Shown here piece by piece: positions 33,408-43,422 of a stretch of 64,000 bases of DNA (its first letter is position 1; every line of letters starts with the position of its first letter). The stretch lies in contig CAJNDS010000056.1 of assembly GCA_905221605.1 (NCBI GenBank), forward strand, positions 179,001-243,000, read 5' to 3'. The position numbers were made by a program, and so were the translations under genes. The stretch is from Symbiodinium natans (lineage: Eukaryota > Sar > Dinophyceae > Suessiales > Symbiodiniaceae). The notes beneath the pieces were generated by a model. It was not told the DNA's origin. It worked only from the letters and a program-made list of their open reading frames with translations, and did not search any database.

Positions 33408-34093
33408 GTACGATCGACCTCGCACTGGCCACATATATGAAAAAGGCCAGCCAACGGCTTCAAAGGATAGTCCCAGGTCCCAGATTTCCCCCAAATCCCT
33501 CTGAGACCCAAATTGGCAAGAGGTGACTACTTCGGGTTCCTTGCTGCATCCGGTTTGCCCTGCCTTGTTCCCAAGCCGGGGCAAACGAAGGCCAAGAGGA
33601 GGGCTTTAAGGGATTCTAGCAAAGTTGGCTCAGGGTAGCTCAGGGGGTTGAGATCCTTCTAATGCATTATTTGAGGTCTTGGAGCGAGTGCTTCGAGTGT
33701 GGTTGAGGTCTGGGGGTTTGGGTACCTCCTTGCAACGTGAAGTTGCAGAATCCATGTCTGGATATGCGCCGCACCAGGCCATGAGCTACGATGAGACAGC
33801 AGCTTGGGATCAGCTGCACATCGCTCCAGCCGAACAGGACCTCAACCCTAAACCCTAAGGAGCCTGCACCTGAGCCTAATAGAACAGCTCGGAACTCTCG
33901 GTTGAAGACCCAGATGAATCGATGAACAGAACATTCCTTGTGCACGTCGCGCTGTCCAGGACAATGCAGGCGAGGCGTGGGCAACGCCACTTCCCCTGTT
34001 ACTCGGTCACATGGTTTGTTGTCAGCGCCTACCCTCCTCCGCCCAAGGACCAAATGCCATCGAGCATCAACTGCCCCAAAACCTGAAGGCACA

Positions 34094-34228
34094 ATGTCCA
34101 AAAAAAAGCTTCCCCAAGAATCCAACTCTCCCACTCCTAAAGACCTCTCTGAAAAAATAAGCATCTCTGAAGAGGTGCCCGGTGCTGCCCACAGAGACGC
34201 CGCGAACATCGGCCTTGGTCTCACGTGA
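34094..34228 (+). CDS. Small ORF, hypothetical
   Basis: ATG-started 44-codon frame opening MSKKKLPQESNSPTPKDLSE and closing at TGA. Hydrophilic; no family. May be chance. Confidence 0.2.
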   Translation: MSKKKLPQESNSPTPKDLSEKISISEEVPGAAHRDAANIGLGLT

Positions 34229-37200
34229 CGAGCCGCTGCTGAACATCTTGGAGCAGCCCGCCACAGCCTTTAGAGGACTTGGGGCGAGGACTTGCGGCCA
34301 ATTCAGGGCATTTCAGGGCCTGAAGGAGTTAAACAGATGTTCAGCGGCTTTTCAGCTTCTCTCGAATCGGCGAGGGATCCAGGGCAACCCCTGTCGTGAA
34401 GGTTTTGGAGTTAACAACTCGGTTGAGAGCCTTTAGAGGTTACAAGGATGCGATACCTCGGGCTCGTGCTGCGGTCTTAGGGCCTCCATCGTTGGCCCAG
34501 ACCCATAACGAAATTCAGGGCTCAATACCTGATGTGATGAGCAGGGCAAAGCGCCCTGAACACCTCAATTCCTACAGAAAACCCTGCACCCGAGTCTTAT
34601 AACCCAGCACCTGAGCCCTACATCAGCCCTTCATCCCCAGAGCGTCAGCCTCAGGGGATGCCGGACTCAGGTCTGAGGTCTTCGACTCCGTCTTGCAGCG
34701 CAAGGGGCTCGGGCTTTTTTCTCTCATAGCACATCATTCGCAGCTGTTTAACCCTAATTCTTGTGCAAGATGCTTGTGCGCACTTCGTTTTGGATTGGGG
34801 GGGGATTCACAGTTTGGAGGGCCCCTGGAGGGCCGGTGGGATTTTCAGTTGCCGCATACACCCTTGCCTGTCCGGCGTTACAGAATGCTGTAGGGCTGTG
34901 GGACCCTGTGGGATTTCGAGATTATGCAGTTGAGGGGTTTTGAGGTTGGCTCCTAAACCTCACGGACTCAGGAAAAAGCGAACAAGAATAGTAAGAACAA
35001 AAGTTGAAGACGAACACAGTTGTGATAACCGCAGGGCGAAGGGCGCATACTGCAGGACTCTTTTTAGGGGACTCTGTCAATGTTGGCCAGCCTCAGCTCG
35101 AGGCTACGGCCTGGGGCAGTCGAAGGGAAAGGCGCAGCCCCTCGAGTGGTGCACAGCAGAGCTGCTCTAAACTCTTAAGCAGTATTATATACTCCTGTCC
35201 CTCTGACCTGGTGATTCTTGGATTCGGTATAGAGCGATTTGGGGCTGGGACATGGCCGGAAAAGGTTCCAGGCATCAGAGCCTGAAGGTTTGGGGTTTCG
35301 GTTTGGTTGCAGTGTGCCGAAACGAAAGCAGCTGTAGCTGCTTGGGGTGATAGATCGTGAGACGATAGCTTAAGACTTCAAGCTGGCGCCGACTAGCCCA
35401 ACGTCCTTGCCCCCACCCCCATCCCCAGTCTGCCATTTCGTACTCCACCTGCAGCAGCAAGGGCTCGCAACTCACAAGAGATTCACAGATTGGGTACAGG
35501 GTCTTGTGGTGCTGTCTGGACCCTGAAGTCCTGTAAAATAGACTTTCATATCATCTGAGAGAGGCGAGCCGCCTGGCTTCGCAGCTTGCCTCCCTGGTAG
35601 CGCGCCGCACCAGTGAAGAGCCACCTGGCCGATGCTTCATGTCGATGTCGGGCCTGGACGGGGCTTTTGGGGGCCATCGTGCCATCGTGCCCAAAGAATC
35701 GAGGCTTTCGTGTTTCAGGGTTGTGGGTCTGAGGATACATACACCTCGCCAGTAGGTTGGCTCCGCAGTCTCAAGCAAATCTCTCAGATGGTGGCTGACG
35801 TACTGTGGGGCCTCGTACCTATCGCTGCACTGCTACACGTAGCGGGATTGAAAGCCAGATGAAAGCTTCTGCGTTCCTCGGCCGTAGCAAAATGTAGCCT
35901 GGCTGCTCTGGCCCTTCACAGTTGCATTGGAGTTGAACCCTGATCTGGACTGGACTCTCAGACTTGATGCCCGAGGTCTGGCAGATTCTCAGGGCCTAAG
36001 GCCTAAGATTCCGGACTTCGGGTGTAAGGGGCTTTTGGAAGTTGAGAGCTTTGAGTGATGCTCGTGCTTGAGTTTCGAGCGCATCTTGGTAGCAGGGCGT
36101 CTGCAGGGTACAGGCTTGGACAGAGAAAATTGCCGTCCCAGGACATTGCCGCCTTCTTCGACCCTGCAGAAGCAGGGCACGGCTACCATGTCCGCAGAGG
36201 ATCCTTTCTGCGAGCAGGCGAGCCCAGAGAAATCCCAGCCTCCGCAACAGTTAGTAATCTGACCATGATTTTCGAAGCCAAATATCTGAGCACAGGAGGT
36301 TCTAGAAGCGGAGAACTGCTTGATATCCCGGCTGCTGGTTGACAGGACAAGGCTCCCGAAATTCGTAACTCCTGAAGCCTGAACTTCCGACCATTTCCGA
36401 CCCCCTCCCCCTTCACCCCTTACGTCCCTGTCCTCTGAGTGAACTGCTAAGATCTGATGAGGCGTCGCCTGAGCCAACGGAGGGAGCAAGGCCTACCCTG
36501 CCACGGCCGCCCATGCAGCCGCCCAGCTGTAGAAGTTGGAAGACGCGGAAGGAGGTGGTCTCTGGTATCCCTGCAAAACGCTGCTGTGACAGCCAGGGCC
36601 TCTTGGACCCAACCTTCTCGGTTCTCCGATTCCCAGGATGGCTTCCCCGCCAGTTCTGTGCCGAGGCGCCGGGAAGGCCGGGGGTTGAGCACACCCGAAA
36701 TTTGCCCCCTGATGACGCTTCTTCTGCTGTTTCGGAGGCTTTTCGAGGCTCGTGGGCTCGCGTACATCCATGGAAGGGCTTAGAGCCGTGTTCTGAACCC
36801 CTGATGTGCACAAGCCCAGACGCCGCAATTTTGATCCTTCCTTCCCCACCTCCCCCCTCCCACCCCAGTTTCCCCAGCCAAAACGAGGTACCGGTCGTCA
36901 GCGGCACCTGAGCTGCAGAGTGTGAATTACCCCTTTCCTTGAGGGCATTAGGCATATGAGGGATCCTGTCTTATAGTGGCTTAGTGGGCTGCGGGGTGCG
37001 GTTGGCACTTTGAGACCTCTCTGTTTGGACTTGTCTCGCTTCAGAGGCCGGCCTTTCGTTGTGAAGAGCCACCAGACTCTGCAGAAGGCGCCAAAAGTGT
37101 GGGGGAAGTTTTCCTTGCGTCTCCAGGGGATGGGCGAGGGGTCCAGGTTTCAGGGATGCGCATTGTCTCGAAAGTGTTTCTGCGCATGGACCCCAGCCCC

Positions 37201-38670
37201 AAGCCCCAAGCACAAAGACAAAAAGCCCTGTTCACCTTTAGCACACTTTCCAAAGGCCAGGGGCGTGGCCGAGCCTTTGTCAGCGATGGCCCAGGCGCAT
37301 TCCTGGCTTTGGGGGGGGGGGGTTCGGGGTTTGTTGTGTCTCTAGGCTGGTCCTGGTTTGGGATGCTCTGCAAAGTAAGCTGTAAGCTCCAGCTTCAGAC
37401 GCTGCAGTTGCCCCGTGCCATAATATTGGGTTTGTCGGCTGGCTACAGGTAAATACTTGCAGAGAGAGGAGGAAGAAGAAGATCCACGTGCCTTCGAGCC
37501 ACACTCCGGGGTGCGCAACTCGCGCAGGGGTCCTGGGCCCTACCTAAGCCCCGGAAAGAACGCAAAAAGGAGAGCCCAGCTTAAGATGCTGGCAGCCTTA
37601 CCTGCAAGGACACTCGCAGGCTCGAGAATTTTGCGTAACAAGGTACCCAAGCCACAATCCTCGGCTCCCTTGACGCAGTGCTCCAACATGTACTGCCTCA
37701 GCAGCCGAACCGGCAATAAAAAGCCTAAACTCATCCCTAATCAGTGCCAGCAGTCACCTCTCAACAGATGAACCCAAGCAAAGAACCATCAACGACCCCT
37801 CGGACCCCTTGGAAGGCCAGCTCCATGAAGCGAAGCCCACGGAGCCGTGCAGCGCCGTCGCACTTGGGCTCGGTGCAGGAAAGCACCTTGTCCGGCTTCT
37901 CCTAAACGCGCAGGGCAGCGCCGGAGAGAGCAGTCTGCTCTCGTCCTGGTGCAGGGCAAGATGCCCCGGCGCCAGGTGTTAACGACGCCCGTTTTCTCAG
38001 CGAGGCTCGTGGAGCTTGTGGAATCCGTGTTCCACACCGAGCCTGGTCCATTTTTGCAAGATACAGGTTTGCAACGATGTGCCTTGCTGAGAAGAGGGTG
38101 GGAATGACACGGGGCCGGGAAATCTCCGGCACTGTGGCCAGGAGAGTGATTCACTCAAATGCGTCTGCCTTTTCGGTGGGCACAGTGTTGAGATTTCGGG
38201 TTGGGCGACGCAAACTCGTCCTTATACAGGGCCTTCTTCGGGTCTTCGGGCAGGCGTGCTCTTTCTCTCAAACTGCGAATAGCTCCTCATGGAGCTCTCT
38301 GCCCTCCTGCCTCAAGATCAGCAGACCGCAATAATCTCACCCGAGAGCACCCCGGAATCTCAACGAAGGGAGAATCGCTGTCCGGCCCTTGGCTAATGGC
38401 AGTTCAGGAAGCCGAAGGCTCCTGGCTGGGATGGTGCTGGCGGAAAATCTGCTTTCTTGTTCCGTGGTCTGTGTGGGTGAGGAGTGTGCAGCATGTTGCG
38501 TCTTGCTGTGAGTCCTTTCAAGAGAGAGAGAAGATGGCATCATTTCATGTCGAGATTCAGATGAAGATGCGAATGCGAACATCCGATGGCACATGAGTCC
38601 ACATTTCCTGCCATTTCCCAGAGTCCTAGATGGAAGGGTCCTTGGCCAGGAGCAGACAAGCTTGTAAGCT

Positions 38671-38853
38671 TTGGCTTCCGACTTCCTGCACGCGGTTTAC
38701 CTCGATTTAGCTGCTAGAAAGCAGCGGCAAAGAGCCATGGCCGACCAGAAGGAGAGGCAGATTCAAGAGGCCGGCCTGTGTGACTGCAAGACTCGGCGCT
38801 CGCCTCACATCCTTCTTCTGACAACCAGCACAGCTCAGAGAAGCTGGGAATGA
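38671..38853 (+). CDS. Candidate coding ORF with charged helix
   Basis: Sixty codons containing LDLAARKQRQRAMADQKERQ, a charged helix, followed by a less convincing tail. No family recognised. The true unit may be only the first 35 codons ending at a splice site. Confidence 0.3.
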   Translation: MASDFLHAVYLDLAARKQRQRAMADQKERQIQEAGLCDCKTRRSPHILLLTTSTAQRSWE

Positions 38854-39665
38854 GCCAATCTTCGGCAGCCCTCCGAGGACTTTCCGGGCATGAAACCTCC
38901 CAAAACTCTTTCCAACAAACCATCAACAAACAAGACGGCATCCCAAGGATAGGTCCTGATATTCTTTGTCTCTCTGAGAAGATCCCTATATCCCAGAAAC
39001 CACATCCCAACACTGAAGCAATCTCTTCCCAAAGCCTGACAGTCAAAAGCCTCGAAAGGCGCGGGCTTTGCAGCAAGCAGTGGCTGAGATCTCGGCAAAG
39101 TCGACCTGGCATGTACACTCCGGGGGATGTCCGATGTCCTGGTATTTCTGGCTTCGTACCTGACTGCTTATTGGTTACCGCTTCTTGGTAGGAGAATGCG
39201 TGCAGCCCTTCTTTATTCCCATTGTTGGAGAAGTTGGAGGAGTGAGAGGTGTGTAAATTGGTGGATGCAAGGTTTCATGTCGCCACCTGAGCATTTCGCA
39301 AGTTCTGGAAATCCCAGACCCAAACCAGGCAGCTGGATGTGTGTTCATGCACTTAAGGTATAGGAGTCGAAGTATCCTTTTCAGGGCCCCGCAACTCGTC
39401 GAAAACCCAAGCCGCTTCCAAGCCAAAGCTCCCCACCCATGGAACGCAATGGAAGACCGAAGCCGAAGCTGGAAAATCCAGCACACGATGAAGCAACCTG
39501 CCGCAGCATACAAATTGCAAGGGTTGGCTACGCAAGTAGGCGGGCAAAACATGCCAAAGCCCCTTTCAGTGCAAACGAGCCGGCTGTTTGTCGTGGCCAG
39601 GCGTGAGGCGGTCCAGTCCGGGACTGAGAGCGGCTGGGAGGGAACACGTGCAACACATAAGCCGC

Positions 39666-39800
39666 ATGGAAAAGGGAGTTTTGGAGCCAGCTGAACTGCA
39701 TCGTGCTCGACGAAGATGGGGGCATGTTGCTGCTTCCAGGAAGGAGGTCAACGACATGCAGGCAGAGCTCAGCGAAGCAACCGCCAAGGCAACACGCTGA
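39666..39800 (+). CDS. Candidate coding ORF, coiled-coil tail
   Basis: From ATG, MEKGVLEPAELHRARRRWGH then KEVNDMQAELSEATAKATR and TGA. The end has coiled-coil spacing. The complementary strand is also open, which weakens the call. Confidence 0.28.
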   Translation: MEKGVLEPAELHRARRRWGHVAASRKEVNDMQAELSEATAKATR

Positions 39801-40420
39801 GTTGTCCTGGGGCTGCTCATGCCGAGTTTGTTACGGAAATACGTGATGTGAGTGCCAGTTATAGGTACTAGGAGTACGTACTAGAATCAGTAGCCTGCCT
39901 AGGAGCCCGCGGCCCAAGTCAGGTCTACATAGTTAGCCGCGGCTCACTGCATCTTCCGACGGCATTGATACACACAAGCCCACCGAGATTCCCACTAGCA
40001 TTGAGGCTAAGGTTCAGGACGATCCTTATCATGCCCCCTCCTTTGCCTTGAAGCTCGGAATTCAAGGGCTCTGGTGATGTTATGCTCTTTGGAGATGTTG
40101 TTGACGTTGAAGGAGGGGGGGGGGGGTTGAAGCCTCCTGTCTCCGAGGCACAGCAGTTACAGCAGCGCCAGACAGCCATCCTGGGCGAAATCGCTCAGAA
40201 GAGCAGGGGCCCTTGGTGGCTTTTGCCAGGATTGGCTTTGGATGTCGGGCTTAGGTCGGGCCTTGGAGCTTGGATCAAAGGCAGTGCCAACACCCGATGG
40301 TTGTTGAAGCGAATATACTGATTTACTCAATATACTCTTAGCTTCCGGTGGTCCTTGCAGTGAGCAGAGGGTTGGGTTCCAGACAGGTCTGGAATGTACT
40401 GAGGACGCGAAAGACTGTGG

Positions 40421-40430
40421 CCATGCATTC
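40421..40430 (+). repeat. Left copy of the 10-bp target-site duplication
   Basis: CCATGCATTC, repeated exactly at 43413-43422 on the other side of the element. Confidence 0.75.
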
Positions 40431-40620
40431 GGAGGGCCTATTTTTTTGGGTCTTTTTTTTTTGGGGGGGGGCCTTTTTTTTTTTTTTTTGGTCGATTTTC
40501 TTGGTTCTTCCTAAGAAAACCACCATTCCCTCCATATTTTTAAAGGATTTGATGCATTTTCGTGGTTTTTCGTACGAAAAACAGTAATTTCTCTGTGGTT
40601 TCATAGGAAAGCGTTATTTC
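40431..40620 (+). repeat. Left inverted terminal repeat
   Basis: Homopolymer-rich outer part, then about 120 bases with words such as TTTTCGTGGTTTTTC that recur, inverted, at the right end. It holds a little over one copy of the 75-bp subterminal unit. Confidence 0.75.
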
Positions 40621-40631
40621 TGGTAGGGTTT

Positions 40632-40802
40632 AGAAGGAAAGAAGGAAAGAAAGGAAGGAAGGAAGGATGAAAGAAAGGAAGAAAACAAGGAAGGAAGGAA
40701 GGAAGGAAGGAAGGAATAAAGGAGGGAAGGAAGAAAGGAAGGAAGCAAGGAAGGAAGAAAGGAAGGAAGAAAGGAAGGAAGCAAGGAAGAAAGAAAGGAA
40801 GC
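40632..40802 (+). repeat. (GGAA)n microsatellite
   Basis: Imperfect GGAA/GAAA/GCAA repeats between the left inverted repeat and the satellite array. Confidence 0.95.
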
Positions 40803-43130
40803 GTGCTTCGAAGCCCAAGAAACTAGTTGAAAAACATCGTGTGAGCATTGTGTTTGCAAATGGGGGCGGCTGCGCCCCCCCCAACCCCCCGCTTTTTTTA
40901 AGCCGTGCTGAGCGTGCTTCAAAGCCCAAGAAACTTGTTGACACCCATCATGTGAGCAGGGTGTTTGCAAATGGGGGGGGGGCTGCGCCCCCCCCAACCC
41001 CCCCCGCTTCTTTTAAGCCGTACCAAGCGTGCTTCAAAGCCCAAGAAACTAGTTGAAAAACATCGTGTGAGCATTGTGTTTGCAAATTGGGGGGGGGGCT
41101 GGCGCCCCCCGCTTTTTTTAAGCTGTGCAGAGCGTGCTTCAAAGCCCAAGAAACTTGTTGACACCCATCATGTGAGCATGGTGTTTGCAAATGGGGGGGG
41201 GCTGCGCCCCCCCCAACCCCCCCCGCTTCTTTTAAGCCGTACCAAGCGTGCTTCAAAGCCCAAGAAACTAGTTGAAAAACATCGTGTGAGCATTGTGTTT
41301 GCGAATTTGGGGGGGCTGCGCCCCCCCCAACCCCCCCGCTTTTTTTTTAAAGCCGTGCAGAGCGCGCTTCAAAGCCCAAGAAACTTGTTGACACCCATCA
41401 TGTGAGCAGGGTGTTTGCAAATGGGGGGGGGGGCTACGCAAAGCCCAAGAAACTAGTTGAAAAACATCGTGAGCATTGTGTTTGCAAATGGGGGGGGCTG
41501 CGCCCCCGCCAACCCCCCCGCTTTTTATCAGCCGAAGCCCAAGAAACTAGTTGAAACCCATCATGTGAGCAGGGTGTTTGCAGATGGGGGGCACAGCCCC
41601 CCCAACCCCCGCTTCTTTTAAGCCGTACCAAGCGTGCTTCAAAGCCCAAGAAACTAGTTGAAAAGCATCGTGTGAGCATTGTGTTTGCAAATGGGGGGGG
41701 CTGCGCCCCCCCCAACCCCCCCGCTTTTTTTAAGCCGTGCAGAGCGCGCTTCAAAGCCCAAGAAACTTGTTGACACCCATCATGTGAGCAGGGTGTTTGC
41801 AAATGGGAGGGGCTGCGCCCCCCCCCAACCCCCCCCGCTTCTTTTAAGCCGTACCAAGCGTGCTTCAAAGCCCAAGGGCAGCCCAAGAAACTAGTTGAAG
41901 AACATCGTGTGAACATTGCAAATGGGGGTGGCTGCGCCCCCCCTAACCCCCCCGCTTTTTTGCAGCCAACGCGCAAGAAAGTAGTTGAAACCCATCATGT
42001 GAGCAGGGTGTTTGCAAATGGGGGGCACAGCCCCCCCAACCCCCCCGCTTCGTTTAAGCTGTACCAAGCGTGCTTCAAAGCCCAAGAAACTAGTTGAAAA
42101 ACATCGTGTGTGCATTGTGTTTGTTAATGGGGGGGGCTGCGCCCCCCCCAACCCCCCCGCTTTTTTTAAGCCGTGCAGAGCGTGCTTCAAAGCCCAAGCC
42201 AAGAAACTTGTTGACACCCATCATGTGAGCAGGGTGTTTGCAAATGGGGGGCGGCTGCGCCCCCCCCAACCCCCCCCGCTTCTTTTAAGCCGTACCAAGC
42301 GTGCTTCAAAGCCCAAGAAACTAGTTGAAAAACATCGTGAGCATTGTGTTTGCAAATGGGGGGGGCTGCGCCCCCCCCAACCCCCCCGCTTTTTTTAAGC
42401 CGTGCAGAGCGCGCTTCAAAGCTCAAGAAACTTGTTAACACCCATCATGTGAGCAGGGTGTTTGCAAATGGGGGGGGGGCTGCGCCCGCCCCCAACCCCC
42501 CCCGCTTCTTTTAAGCCGTTCAAAGCGCAAGAAACTAGTTGAAAAACATCGTGTGAGCATTGTGTTTGCAAATGGGGGGGGCTGCGCCCCCCCCAACCCC
42601 CCCGCTTTTTATCAGCCGAAGCCCAAGAAACTAGTTGAAACCCATCATGTGAGCAGGGTGTTTGCAGATGGGGGGCACAGCCCCCCCAACCCCCGCTTCT
42701 TTTAAGCCGTACCAAGCGTGCTTCAAAGCCCAAGAAACTAGTTGAAAAACATCGTGTGAGCATTGCAAATGGGGGGGGCTGCGCCCCCCCCAACCCCCCC
42801 GCTTTCTTTCAGCCAAAGCGCAAGAAAGTAGTTGAAACCCATCATGTGAGCAGGGTGTTTGCAAATGGGGGGCACAGCGTCCCCAACCCCCCCGCTTCTT
42901 TTAAGCTGTACCAAGCGTGCTTCAAAGCCCAAGAAGCTAATTGAAAAACATCGTGTGTGCATTGTGTTTGCAAATGGGGGGGCTGCGCCCCCCCCGCTCT
43001 TTTTTTTTTGAAGCCGTGCAGAGCGTGCTTCAAAGCCCAAGAGGTGTTTGCAAGTGGGGGGGCTGCGCCCCCCCTCCAAACCCCCCAGCTTCTTTTAAGC
43101 CGTACCAAGCGTGCTTCAAAGCCCAAGAAA
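40803..43130 (+). repeat. Satellite array, about 23 monomers of 100-115 bp
   Basis: Monomers share AAGCCCAAGAAACT, then one of two middles (type A GAAAAACATCGTGTGAGCAT, type B GACACCCATCATGTGAGCAG), TTTGCAAATG, a G-run/CTGCG/C-run hairpin and CTTTTTTTAAGCCG or CTTCTTTTAAGCCG. A and B mostly alternate, with some hybrid or shortened copies. A stretch near 41.54 kb is repeated near 42.62 kb, suggesting a higher-order unit of about 1.08 kb. The long ORFs on both strands here reflect the repeat. Confidence 0.95.
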
Positions 43131-43135
43131 CGAAG

Positions 43136-43412
43136 GAAATGACAGGATATCTGTCCAAAATGTAAGGAAAATAGGGTTTTCCCCCTAGGAAAAACCAAGG
43201 AAAACCTAAGGGAAATTACAGGAAATCCGTCCAAAATGTAAAAAAATAGGTTTTTCCCTATGAAAAACCAACGAAAACCTAAGGGAAATGACAGAAAATC
43301 CGTCCAAAATGTAAGGAAAGTAGGGTTTTTCCTAGAGAAAACCAAGAAAATCGACCAAAAAAAAAAAAAAGGCCCAAAAAAAAAAAAAAAAGACCCAAAA
43401 AAAAACTCCACC
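43136..43412 (-). repeat. Right inverted terminal repeat with three subterminal units
   Basis: Complement of the left end, but with three tandem copies of a 75-bp unit (AGGGAAAT, TCCGTCCAAAATGTAA, AGGGTTTTTCC words) where the left has about one. Confidence 0.75.
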
Positions 43413-43422
43413 CCATGCATTC
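43413..43422 (+). repeat. Right copy of the 10-bp target-site duplication
   Basis: CCATGCATTC, identical to 40421-40430. Confidence 0.75.

Larger units (their letters stand above)
21005..40420. other. No gene identified by family; several exon candidates
   Basis: About 19 kb of mixed sequence with TTTAGGG/CCCTAAA seeds, homopolymers (poly-C 21592-21611, poly-G 22091-22108) and the candidates listed separately. All the better candidates lie on the + strand. Long ORFs on the other strand look random. I see no rRNA, tRNA or transposase motif. Confidence 0.45.
40431..43412. mobile_element. Non-autonomous Mutator-like DNA element with captured satellite
   Basis: The element is 2982 bp. Its left end reads GGAGGGCCTA, T7, GGGTC, T10, a G run, CC, T16, GGTCGATTTTCTTGGTT. 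The complement of its right end reads GGTGGAG, T9, GGGTC, a T run, GGGCC, T14 and the same GGTCGATTTTCTTGGTT. Similarity continues inward for about 80-100 bases. An exact 10-bp direct repeat flanks it. Long inverted ends with a 9-11-bp duplication are the pattern of Mutator-like elements. The interior has no transposase, only a GGAA microsatellite and a satellite array. It is therefore non-autonomous. Family assignment is inference from structure alone. Confidence 0.72.
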
